The notes under the pieces were generated by a model. The model did not search any database and was not told where the DNA came from. It saw nothing but the letters and a program-made list of their open reading frames with translations. Of a stretch of 39,634 bases of DNA, positions 18,901 to 25,557 are shown piece after piece (the stretch's first letter is position 1; each line of letters starts with the position of its first letter). Location: positions 1 to 39,634 of the IMG/VR virus record IMGVR_UViG_3300018428_000059. One strand, given 5' to 3'. The translations under genes were made by a program, and so were the position numbers. This DNA is from a virus.

Positions 18901-21900
18901 TGTTCCAAAGACAACATTGTCTGTCCTTGCTTTTACTGTTCTTCTTGCTTTATAAAGGCTGTTATTATATTGAACTATAGAACCTCTAGTATAATTTGAA
19001 CTTAAATTAAAGTTATCTTTATATGCACTTTTTACATATGTTGAATTAGGTGCTCCTACAATTAAATATTTTCCATCTGGAGACATAGTAACAGCTTCGC
19101 CAAATTTACTACTTCCTGCTGAAAAGTTTTCTGTAGGTTGAATTGTTTGTACTAACGAAAGAGTTCCATTTACAGTGCTTCCGTCATCTTCTCGTTTATA
19201 AACATAAACTTTTCCGTCTCCGTCTAACGGTGAACCAACAGCAACAAATGTTCCATCATCTTGCGATGTAATACTTTCACCATAACTTTGATCTGTAATA
19301 GTTGGATTAACTAAGTCTTCGTCGAAGTTATACGATCCTTCTGCTTTAATTACATTCCATTTTCCAGTTAATGTATTATCTATATTATCAATCCACAGTA
19401 ACTCTCCAGGATCAATATTATTTTCGGCATACTGGTTAGAATCTGTTAGAGTTGCTACACGATTAGAAACAAATTTAGTTATTGTACCTGACAATCCAGT
19501 TTCTTCTTGTGTTAAAGATGCTTCACCTAGTTCTATAGTTACTTGATTAAGTTCACTCGAGACTACTTTATAAAATCCGTCTATATCTACAACATCTATA
19601 ATACCTATAATATCACCTTCTACAAAGTTTGATAACTTGTCTAGTGTAAGTATTGCTGTAGTGCCAAGTGGCGTTGCTGTTGTAATTCTAAATTGTGTAC
19701 CTATGTGCTTATAAACATTCCATTCTTGGCCTTCAAATGTAACCCAAATATAATCTCCTTGTTTTACTTCTTGCAAATCAAGTGTTAAAATGTCATCTTT
19801 ATTTTTTACAGTCCATTGTACGTCACTTTCTCTGACATATCCTGCTGTCTTAAATGCACTATCTGCTCTATATTTGGTAGGGAACGGAGTGTGATCATAG
19901 TGTGACGGCTTTAAGTAAACATTATCTGGTGTTTGTCTATACACTAAATCGGTCTCAGAACCGCTTATACTGTCTACTAATAAAATAGGTTGTGGAGATA
20001 ACCTAAACTTATCTTCCTCTAGTAAAAATTCAACTTCCTCAAATCCGTCAGCAGCACCGTATTGTCCAACTTTTACAGCCCACTCTTCGTAAAATTCTAG
20101 GCTTTCTTTATCAGCTGCACCTAATGCATCAAATAATTTTGTTAACGCATTTTTAGTACCCTTATCAGCAATCATTCCTTGATAGAACTTATACTGACTC
20201 ACATCGTCATTAATAATATTTGCAAGATATTCTCTTTTTTGGTATCCGATAAGGTGCTGTGCAATTTCTTGCTGATTTACATCAAAGTTATCTGTATCTA
20301 AATCGTAAAAGTCTGCAAACTGATTGGTTTTATATTCTAAGTTTGTAACAAGTCCTGGTTGAGGTTTCTCGTTCAATTTATACCAATTAGCATTATTAAA
20401 AAATTCTACACCAGAAATTTTTGTAGTTGCAGTATAATAAAATTCTTTATATTTTACAACATCACCAATTGAATAATCTTTCCATGGTGTCCATTCTGTT
20501 ACAGTTGCTTGATCGTAAATAAATCCAGGAATATTTAATCCGCCGGACCAATCTGCTGTTCTATAACCCAAAACACGAATACGTTCTTGTCTATATCCAG
20601 GTGCTGGATCGTATATTGTATCTTTAAATACAGTTTCATTATCAAGAATAACTACATGCTCTTTTCTAACAACAGGTAGTTTTAAAGCATACAACCCGTC
20701 AGCTGTATTTTTTAATGTTAATTCAAAAGCATTATCTTGTGTTCTAGATATATTACAAAATTCTCTTTGAAGTTTAGTTCCATCAGCTTTAACTATTCCA
20801 TAATCGTAAAATGAATCAAAAATATCATCAACTACAGCATATTCGTTTTTATACGAAACTTTCTGTGCCGATGGACTTAAACTAATAAGAGAGCCCGGAT
20901 CCCAGTTCTGTGTTGTCCAGAATAAAAACTCTCTTGCACTTAATTTCCAATTTTCTACACTTTCAATTTCACTGTTATGATTATCAAACGTAAAACCTAA
21001 TGATTCAAGATATTCGCCATAACCTAATAAAAAGTCAACAACTTCTTGGCTTGTCTTTAATACTGTTCCGTATGGTAATTCTTGAACTGTTCTAGTTTCA
21101 AACGATCTTCTAAATAATGCACTTCTTCCACCAACAACGGGTAATGTTGGTAAGGATGCAAATTTAGTACCATCGAAGTTAGTACTACTAGTATGGGTAT
21201 CTGTTGTTCTAAAATAACGATTATTATAACTTACAACAGTACCTTTTAAATAACGCTTATTTGAATCCCATTCTATAAATGTTTCACTGATGCCACCGAC
21301 ATTGACTTCTGGATCGCTATCCGATACAACATAATTAAAGTACTTAAACACAGGGGAAGTTGCATCATACCCTCTAATAATATATCCTGCTGATGATTTT
21401 TCTACTACTACTGCACTATAAGAAACCAATTCAATTGGACTACTAGTTGTTAAAACAACATCAAAGTTTTCTTCAGGTACAAATACATTGCCTTTGTTTA
21501 ACGGTGTTCTAGAATCTAAAATTAAATTAAACTTAGTTTTATCAGTAAACCCACCAACTTTAAATGCCATTTGGTTTGTAATTCTTGAAAGGTTTTCTTT
21601 ATAAGAATTAAAGTTTACTAAAATATTACTTGCTAGATAATTGGAAATAAAATTTATCAATCCAGAACTATATACCCTAATATCACTATCAGGACTAGTT
21701 GGAAAAACTAAATCTGCTAAACGCAAACGTTTATTAGTTTCGCTATAAACTAATTGACCTGCACTATTTCGAACAGTTCTTAATCTGTCAAAAGACAAAC
21801 CAATGATCTTACTAGGCTGATTTAACATCCATGATTTTAAAAGTGAAAATGGGTATTCAGAACTTTTCCTCCAAGCAGTTTCTGCAGGAGCATGATCTCC

Positions 21901-24900
21901 AAAGGAAAACGATCTTCTAGTAAAGGAATTTACATAGTTTCTTGCATACTTACTATCTAACGGACTTAATAACTGACCTTGATTATTTACAGGCAAATGG
22001 CTTGTTAATCCAGGACGCATAAATTCTGTTTTAATTATTTTATTTTTATTTGGCTCTGCAATTACGCCCTTTTCTAAGTCTTCCCACATAATTAAGTTAT
22101 TACTAGTATAAGGAGCCGGGCCGTATTTTTCTTCCCACCATTTTGGTTTAATACTAAATCCTAGCATTTCCCAAGGATGTGTATGTGGACGATCAGTGTC
22201 GTATGCATACTTGTACACTGCTCTCCAAAATCCAGGTAATAGCTCACCGGATGGTGATTCCATACTTCCATAATTATATGTAAACGAATTATTTCTATTG
22301 TAAAAATCAAAAGTAGTATAATCTATATCACCAACTACACTTAACCAAGATGCAAAATCTTTAAGCATTGTCGAGTTAATATCTGTTCTCGAAAATCCTG
22401 TATTACGATGCTCACCGCCCTGATATTCGTAGATATCTATAATGTCATCGTCGTATTGAACTTTTAAGTTGTTGTAAATTCTTTTTTCTAATTCTAATAT
22501 TAGATCATCTCTATAATCGCCGTAGGCTTTAGTTATAGATCCGTCATGACCTTGTATTACTTCTGTTGGTTCAATATAAGTATTATCAACAAATTTAGAC
22601 GGAACATACTTAGGATATATGCCTAACTTAGTAGGTGTAGGAGGAATATAGCATCCATCGGTAGAGTCATATTCATATATTTCTACTATATCACCTTGTG
22701 CTAAAGGATATGTTATAATACAAAACCCTTCTTCGTTAAATGTATAATCGTCTTCAAAGATAAGTTGTACATCATTAACATATACATTAACCGCTCTTTG
22801 AGAAATAGTATCTAAAGAATAAGGCTGATTTAAGGCAAAATAAATATTTCCTTCTTCAAATATTTCGTATACTAATTGCTTTGCTCCAGAAGTTGGAGCC
22901 ATGTCAGAAAAGTAAAACGGAAGATTATTATTTTTATTCTTGTTTAATTCTCTAAAAATTAAATCGACATGTGCTTTTGGTGTTCCGTCAAAACCTAAGC
23001 TGTCTGCTGTTTGTATAAACAATCTTTTAAACTTAGCATATTCTCTTCTAGAAAAATCTATCGCCTTAATAATATTTGCATCTTTATTTGTAATATGATA
23101 TAGCGAAAGATTAATTGGCCCAGAATGTTGTAAAAACTTTCTACCAAATTTTGAAATATCACCTAGGTCTCTTAAATTTCCTCTCCCAGGATAACTTCCA
23201 AAAAATTCTTCAGCATCTTCTGCTATAGACGCTACATGATCGTTTACTTCGCCTAGTGTAAATGAAGTAATGTCATCATTTGCCGGGTTCTTTTCTAGAT
23301 TACTAGGTAATTCATACAATCCGTTGTTATTTTTAACTGCCGAACTTCTTGTACGTAATACTACAACATCGCCAGTTTCTAAGGGAGTATTAAATCTTAC
23401 AATAGCATTTTGATCTTTAATAATTTCAAAATCTGTTACGTTAAATTTAATTGAATTGTTTACTGTAACACGAATTATTAAATCGTCAAGTGAGCCGCTA
23501 TTTTCGTAAACATCGACCTCAAAATCTGTTTGATCTTGTTCTGCTACGTATTGTCTTAATACACGTTGCCTACTTTCTGTATCAGTTTTAGTCCATCCGT
23601 TAACATTTTGAAACGTTGTTCGATCTGAATACTTCTGTAAAACACAAACGTCTGTTGAACGTGATAATGTATCTAATCCGTTAGTATATGTAAAAGAATC
23701 TGTTAAGAGATTAAAATCAAAAACTAAATCTCCGATATTTTCAATACTACGATAACTTAACGGAAATCCTAATTCAGCATCAACTATACCTGTACCTTGT
23801 CTATAAGAAAATATCTTATTTCCTGTAAAGGTACTGTTAGGATAATATTCGGTATTCCCGTAACTATTTCCGCTTTCGTCAAACAGGTCAAAAAGAGGTT
23901 GCTGATTTACTGTTAACTTTTCTTGGGCCATACTCCAAGAAGTTCCATTATAGTAAAACATTTTTCCTTGATAATTTTGACCGTTTAAAACCAATACTGT
24001 TTCATTTTCTAAAGGAAGTGCGTCACTTTCTTCTATTAAACTAATTTGACGTCTACCTTTATGAGTTAAAAACTTAATTTTAAAGATTTTACCTGCTTCT
24101 CGAATATCTTCTTCAGCAGTAAACAATACACGCATACCGTCTACAAGTTTTACTCCGTCTATACTATAACCTAATGCACCTTCTACGTTAGAAAAAATAT
24201 CTGTTGTAAATGTATCTACTAAGTCCACATTTGATTTATTTTGTGTTCCAAAGTTAAACAGTTTTAATCCTGCATTAAATTCTATAATAGGTCTTGTTGC
24301 ACGAGCTGATTGATCAACACTTACTTCTTGATTATTAATTTTTGCTGCTAGTTCTATAACATCTCTATGGAACCATCTATTATGTCTTGACCATGAATTT
24401 CTATCTGCACTAGAACGATTTATTACAATATAATCTTTTGATGATGCATAACCTGTAGCATTATCAAAAGGTAATCTATCAAATGCATTTACGTCAAAAG
24501 GAATATCTTTGTTTTCTGAAAACCCTGCTGGTATTTCTAAATCTGATTCGGCAATTAATTTTATAGAACTACCAACACCTTCTATATACCATTCTGATTT
24601 AGCGTATTTTTCTGGAGTAACAAACCCTGCAAATGATACTTTCATGCCATTAGAAAGTTCAACACCAGATTCTGTTTTGTATTTTCTTTTACCTAATATT
24701 TCTTTTTCGATATTAATTTCTGTATTCTCTTCAATATCTTTTATCTGAATAAGCCCACTATTATTAATATCGTTGTCAGCAACATAATATAATATTTCAG
24801 GAGCATTAACAGAAACATCAAAAGTAATCTTTCCTTGTTCTACACTTTGATTATCTATTCCATCGTTATATTTGAAAGAATCATCTAATGTTCTTTTTGT

Positions 24901-25557
24901 TTTTATACTAATAGGAGTACCAAGAGTGTCTATTTCAAAAGTATACTTTTGTCCTCGATATAATATTAATGTTGGATTTTGTACAAGTTCATCTGTAGAA
25001 AATACAAAAGCACTGTTGTCTAAATTATTTGCTAATGTAACACCAATAGTACTTTCAATACCTCTTGCTTGTCCAGCAATTCTAATTGTTTGGGGACCAT
25101 ATGGTAACCAATAATACTCTCTAAAGTTTGTAAACTTGTCCCAATCTATATTTGCATTCCAAGAATAGTTTTCTTGTGAATTTAGTAGATCTTGATTTTT
25201 TACATTTCCACCAAATGTTTTTAATTGATTTAAATAATCATTATAATCTTTATAATATGTTACATTTTCAAGATCGTCTTTAACTAATACTGCGGGTTCA
25301 AACTGATAGTCTTGTCTTTCTTGTGTAATATCGCCAACATAGTTATCATCAGCATTATAAGCCTTAGAAACTATACGACCATAATAACCATTTAGTTTTT
25401 CAGCAACACCAGGTTGTGTTAATTGATCTAGTGTTGATTGTAAAAACTTTTTGTTTATATCAGTTCTAAAATAGCGAGGTAATAGTGTTTCGCTCTGTCT
25501 AGATTTTTTTCCATCTGCTGGTAATGGATATTCGTTCTGATTATTTTCGTAAGCCAT
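9940..25557 (-). CDS. Giant (5205-residue) baseplate/tail structural protein in the gp7 position
   Basis: A single uninterrupted frame of 15,618 nt directly follows gp6 (TAATG overlap at 25555-25559; GGAGGTG upstream). In T4 the next gene is 7, whose product is a ~1030-residue wedge protein; this one is about five times longer. Residues 1-170 (including ITQERQDYQFEPAVLV and WDKFTNFREYYWLPYGP) resemble the N-termini of large marine myovirus structural proteins. Internal modules: four chitin-binding (CBM5/12)-like segments near 1428, 1690, 2180 and 2976; FG-GAP/beta-propeller-like repeats near 2089-2172 and 3054-3285; Gly-rich GxGYxxxP repeats near 3680, 3721, 4028 and 4067; and about eight 'VxxNGxxL..DY..GD' beta units from 690 to 5172. 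Residues about 4970-5062 hold a segment like those in phage baseplate proteins (GVLFIDGERIEYF, LRRGTLGT). It may absorb roles of several T4 wedge or fibre proteins. Virion location is inferred from context. Confidence 0.85.
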   Translation of the reverse strand: MAYENNQNEYPLPADGKKSRQSETLLPRYFRTDINKKFLQSTLDQLTQPGVAEKLNGYYGRIVSKAYNADDNYVGDITQERQDYQFEPAVLVKDDLENVTYYKDYNDYLNQLKTFGGNVKNQDLLNSQENYSWNANIDWDKFTNFREYYWLPYGPQTIRIAGQARGIESTIGVTLANNLDNSAFVFSTDELVQNPTLILYRGQKYTFEIDTLGTPISIKTKRTLDDSFKYNDGIDNQSVEQGKITFDVSVNAPEILYYVADNDINNSGLIQIKDIEENTEINIEKEILGKRKYKTESGVELSNGMKVSFAGFVTPEKYAKSEWYIEGVGSSIKLIAESDLEIPAGFSENKDIPFDVNAFDRLPFDNATGYASSKDYIVINRSSADRNSWSRHNRWFHRDVIELAAKINNQEVSVDQSARATRPIIEFNAGLKLFNFGTQNKSNVDLVDTFTTDIFSNVEGALGYSIDGVKLVDGMRVLFTAEEDIREAGKIFKIKFLTHKGRRQISLIEESDALPLENETVLVLNGQNYQGKMFYYNGTSWSMAQEKLTVNQQPLFDLFDESGNSYGNTEYYPNSTFTGNKIFSYRQGTGIVDAELGFPLSYRSIENIGDLVFDFNLLTDSFTYTNGLDTLSRSTDVCVLQKYSDRTTFQNVNGWTKTDTESRQRVLRQYVAEQDQTDFEVDVYENSGSLDDLIIRVTVNNSIKFNVTDFEIIKDQNAIVRFNTPLETGDVVVLRTRSSAVKNNNGLYELPSNLEKNPANDDITSFTLGEVNDHVASIAEDAEEFFGSYPGRGNLRDLGDISKFGRKFLQHSGPINLSLYHITNKDANIIKAIDFSRREYAKFKRLFIQTADSLGFDGTPKAHVDLIFRELNKNKNNNLPFYFSDMAPTSGAKQLVYEIFEEGNIYFALNQPYSLDTISQRAVNVYVNDVQLIFEDDYTFNEEGFCIITYPLAQGDIVEIYEYDSTDGCYIPPTPTKLGIYPKYVPSKFVDNTYIEPTEVIQGHDGSITKAYGDYRDDLILELEKRIYNNLKVQYDDDIIDIYEYQGGEHRNTGFSRTDINSTMLKDFASWLSVVGDIDYTTFDFYNRNNSFTYNYGSMESPSGELLPGFWRAVYKYAYDTDRPHTHPWEMLGFSIKPKWWEEKYGPAPYTSNNLIMWEDLEKGVIAEPNKNKIIKTEFMRPGLTSHLPVNNQGQLLSPLDSKYARNYVNSFTRRSFSFGDHAPAETAWRKSSEYPFSLLKSWMLNQPSKIIGLSFDRLRTVRNSAGQLVYSETNKRLRLADLVFPTSPDSDIRVYSSGLINFISNYLASNILVNFNSYKENLSRITNQMAFKVGGFTDKTKFNLILDSRTPLNKGNVFVPEENFDVVLTTSSPIELVSYSAVVVEKSSAGYIIRGYDATSPVFKYFNYVVSDSDPEVNVGGISETFIEWDSNKRYLKGTVVSYNNRYFRTTDTHTSSTNFDGTKFASLPTLPVVGGRSALFRRSFETRTVQELPYGTVLKTSQEVVDFLLGYGEYLESLGFTFDNHNSEIESVENWKLSAREFLFWTTQNWDPGSLISLSPSAQKVSYKNEYAVVDDIFDSFYDYGIVKADGTKLQREFCNISRTQDNAFELTLKNTADGLYALKLPVVRKEHVVILDNETVFKDTIYDPAPGYRQERIRVLGYRTADWSGGLNIPGFIYDQATVTEWTPWKDYSIGDVVKYKEFYYTATTKISGVEFFNNANWYKLNEKPQPGLVTNLEYKTNQFADFYDLDTDNFDVNQQEIAQHLIGYQKREYLANIINDDVSQYKFYQGMIADKGTKNALTKLFDALGAADKESLEFYEEWAVKVGQYGAADGFEEVEFLLEEDKFRLSPQPILLVDSISGSETDLVYRQTPDNVYLKPSHYDHTPFPTKYRADSAFKTAGYVRESDVQWTVKNKDDILTLDLQEVKQGDYIWVTFEGQEWNVYKHIGTQFRITTATPLGTTAILTLDKLSNFVEGDIIGIIDVVDIDGFYKVVSSELNQVTIELGEASLTQEETGLSGTITKFVSNRVATLTDSNQYAENNIDPGELLWIDNIDNTLTGKWNVIKAEGSYNFDEDLVNPTITDQSYGESITSQDDGTFVAVGSPLDGDGKVYVYKREDDGSTVNGTLSLVQTIQPTENFSAGSSKFGEAVTMSPDGKYLIVGAPNSTYVKSAYKDNFNLSSNYTRGSIVQYNNSLYKARRTVKARTDNVVFGTFDSASRWRSELYKLYGDYTDIKLLATGDVPLIDTTTDHILVRAPIDAYEGSNIGDRLYLGWDNISHNYNPISEVSIVGIDLSASPMKLITDTAHNLEDNDEIIITDVPNDNITILVDQFDNSDPNIPFDTLEQEGVKGLENVKFFVKVLGNDYLEIYYDEDLTLPVNPNIGFSGEPIGPRLGSGELANPLGGDFNGFLRKINKPFNNKLPGIDKTFFETNVHTIRRKVEEVFYVVDPLNIPSVSAGDTVTTPTGNATVVYVKNELGRLVVYANDKNGIFEETGTLYINDTFLIGEYTRPLHEPVDRSSILGGYWEIATGFNYNPNGIITDNGHGLVIKDIKNNFDPNTFSNPDATWHESVDILPYKNSIDTRYEIPVEILAGVDKPFQKETDIVRVLSHQSRGIAGAGTQTFLDNRWIVRLPKNVSDKATSAFNDPQSPSPYIGVWLNDIPGTSGTLPDLSAKGFGDNPYNIINKVQVPVDLWDGYIDYDIFAEIDLVPGDIVREGTTGATAEVVLYQRDLDKARIYVKNVTGDFSFGSRYIDGLAPTSMYLNKDEGNGQLRRIGTTESRQLADSDIGKIAVFQHTEQLPLPERFILPLNANVSDEIGIYETEFISGIEYLTWIEEFKPGLPRTPLVPSNSNNDWEEVDNIPINTNRAASEVVREGAFFVYEKDDVLDRYNFINGFILPNREEGRELASSLKIIQSGDFYKLVINSKETHTNDITTNPGRGRLYFVVNGTDIYGKTYNWTVGRDTNFKGIYSNVSDYYQDQIVVYNNVFYRALTNIQAEEFNSNKWKVLGDHVDFIGYLPNTTGLVIPSDIESIADLTTTAYGRTFDISDSGNILATIAEYSDRNKLVIYRLKNSHFEIIQEFDAPLEARSYGESVVVSDDGNIIAVGAPNTDADQPYQGRVYVYKNVNGTYQQSQILNSPNKEQTEGFGINLGFDGNQLVVTSARGDIILDTTYDRFQDTSNTLGRYVNDPNSPLSPVETIFDKGFTKFAKRIVDSGVVYIYENINNSLVYGQRLEYTDFSVVNFGKDVLVKNNKIYVGLPTINNGSGPGKVAVYHRQQDQKIWNVIRSPIDQPEVDKFRGSFIYNTKTNLLLSRLDIIDPVAGKISGLAEQELSYKTYFDPAFYNVGNQTEKTKYTTWGEKQVGELWWDLSTVKYVDYNQGSVIYSQSVWGSLATGSSIDVYEWVESNIAPDVWDQRADTNLGSARGISGTSKYGTSKYVEKDVYDPISQGFVKKYYFWVKNKRVTPDIESRRRSSYDVANIIRDPAGQRLKFVTILGNDRFILYNCNKSLSDSDVAINFRYWTIDNQENNIHNEYQIISEGLSTSKPKSVIEDKWIDSLIGSDKYHRPVPDPTLSVKQKYGSLNRPRQSWFVNRQEALKQYVERVNRVLKDQLILDNFDTTKLFEKDPVPTFISGHYDTAIDTEQELEFVGTVRAATAILQPVIEDGVVTSVTIVNGGRGYRIAPTIKINGTGENLELKPILNNLGIITSVEIINGGTNYTDSLTLTVRPLSVLVRADSTNNGGWTIYGWNPDTRVWSITNKQYYDVSEFWKYKDWYLTGYSALTGIDFLIDDYYQLSGLNDDLGDIIKISNVGSGGWILLEKIVNLDSPDLSTGYRTVGREGGTIEFLSKLYLEDDNAVELRKIIETIRDDIFVDELAEEYNQLFFASLRYVFAEQNYVDWAFKTSFIKAKHNVGTLEQRTTFQNDNLESYEDYVNEVKPYKAKIREYLSSYDTIDNTQSVTTDFDLAPFYDKELNKIVAPEVAIQDGVLIGINFDETLYPAKHWLDNFTFEVEAIEIQDGGTGFTQVPNVIISGGGGTGAKAKAFIGSGSVKSIVITDPGSGYTSPPSVEIVGTQEDGGLQPRLSVILGNNKVKHYSITQKFDRTSPNYEFLNLSEVEEFTSGGIELKLTLKWPMDLTRANIKVFFDGTEALSSEYSYNNETIKQKQGTKTYTRQLGYITLTQAQPVGTVIRVEYNKSYNLLNAADRINTLYNPETGQYGKDLGQLMSGVDYGGVEVRSFEFGSDLGFDSQPWYTSAWDTYDENFEDETFYTDGSTKRFQLSKPLEAGEQYNVYINGIRVDDVNYDGSTKTYLAEDGVTIVALGNPNAIMKTVTTEESSYVTDIDDDGNPRYFVVIENVEEFEEYYTDTAFEAPKDQVVVIRKASSDGSFLPASGFDSLIEGGNLAYGTATGLDAADITIDGDGFITPTTSAGPEELVPGQLLDTLDMKVYDRAGDGSSLITTRNYTATATINQEFFLETLPHNKQAVIVKVNGSILEVDEDYEINFVENKVVMNNPLTVGDRINISSIGDNGEALIDISAFTGTGEKLEFITNVVYRENLSSYITIDGVNASASIYETDNGMLGLRFVTAPPANSFIHYSLFDATNAVSGITSYSEITIDKHIGDGSTVIFNTDPAPFSKLPLSHNIVVRVDNKILYPGYTQHWFIESGREYPLDSAQFGPSTLSPDQVDVYINGEKLGLLTDYRWDFANTQVVLFDNVGQIGDDLEIFVPYTSEYSFSQNTEVILANVNGSFVPGETVEIGTGDSTIISATVKTYNNNRLELIGPYPELVEQFDDDPSIPVEGTESGAISNNMLSVTLIEAGDNIVLNDIPAQDAEIVIYKFSKHDIQDLQIETRVNAAQGNLVAGTDDYYDFRRLNNGLIKLRQPAISTAYLWVTLNGELLTPNVDYRLAKMDEYVQIIRKVEPDDRIQVIHFAGSKTNAKFGYRMFKDMLNRTHYKRLNQDKVYLLAQPLGITDKVIELDDATGLTLPSTELNIPGVLFIDGERIEYFQVDGNTVSQLRRGTLGTSPKLSYIAGTEIMDQGITESIPYTDEMVTLIKLEDESTQIVLDWIPTKGVDEFEVFVSGKRLRKNAISAYQFQKVDSDGNLIQDFINQDSPEGDTILPPEFELTITDDNVAIITLLNSPEANSRVLIVRKIGKLWQNPGEQLRYAKNSIAEFIRGATTELPK

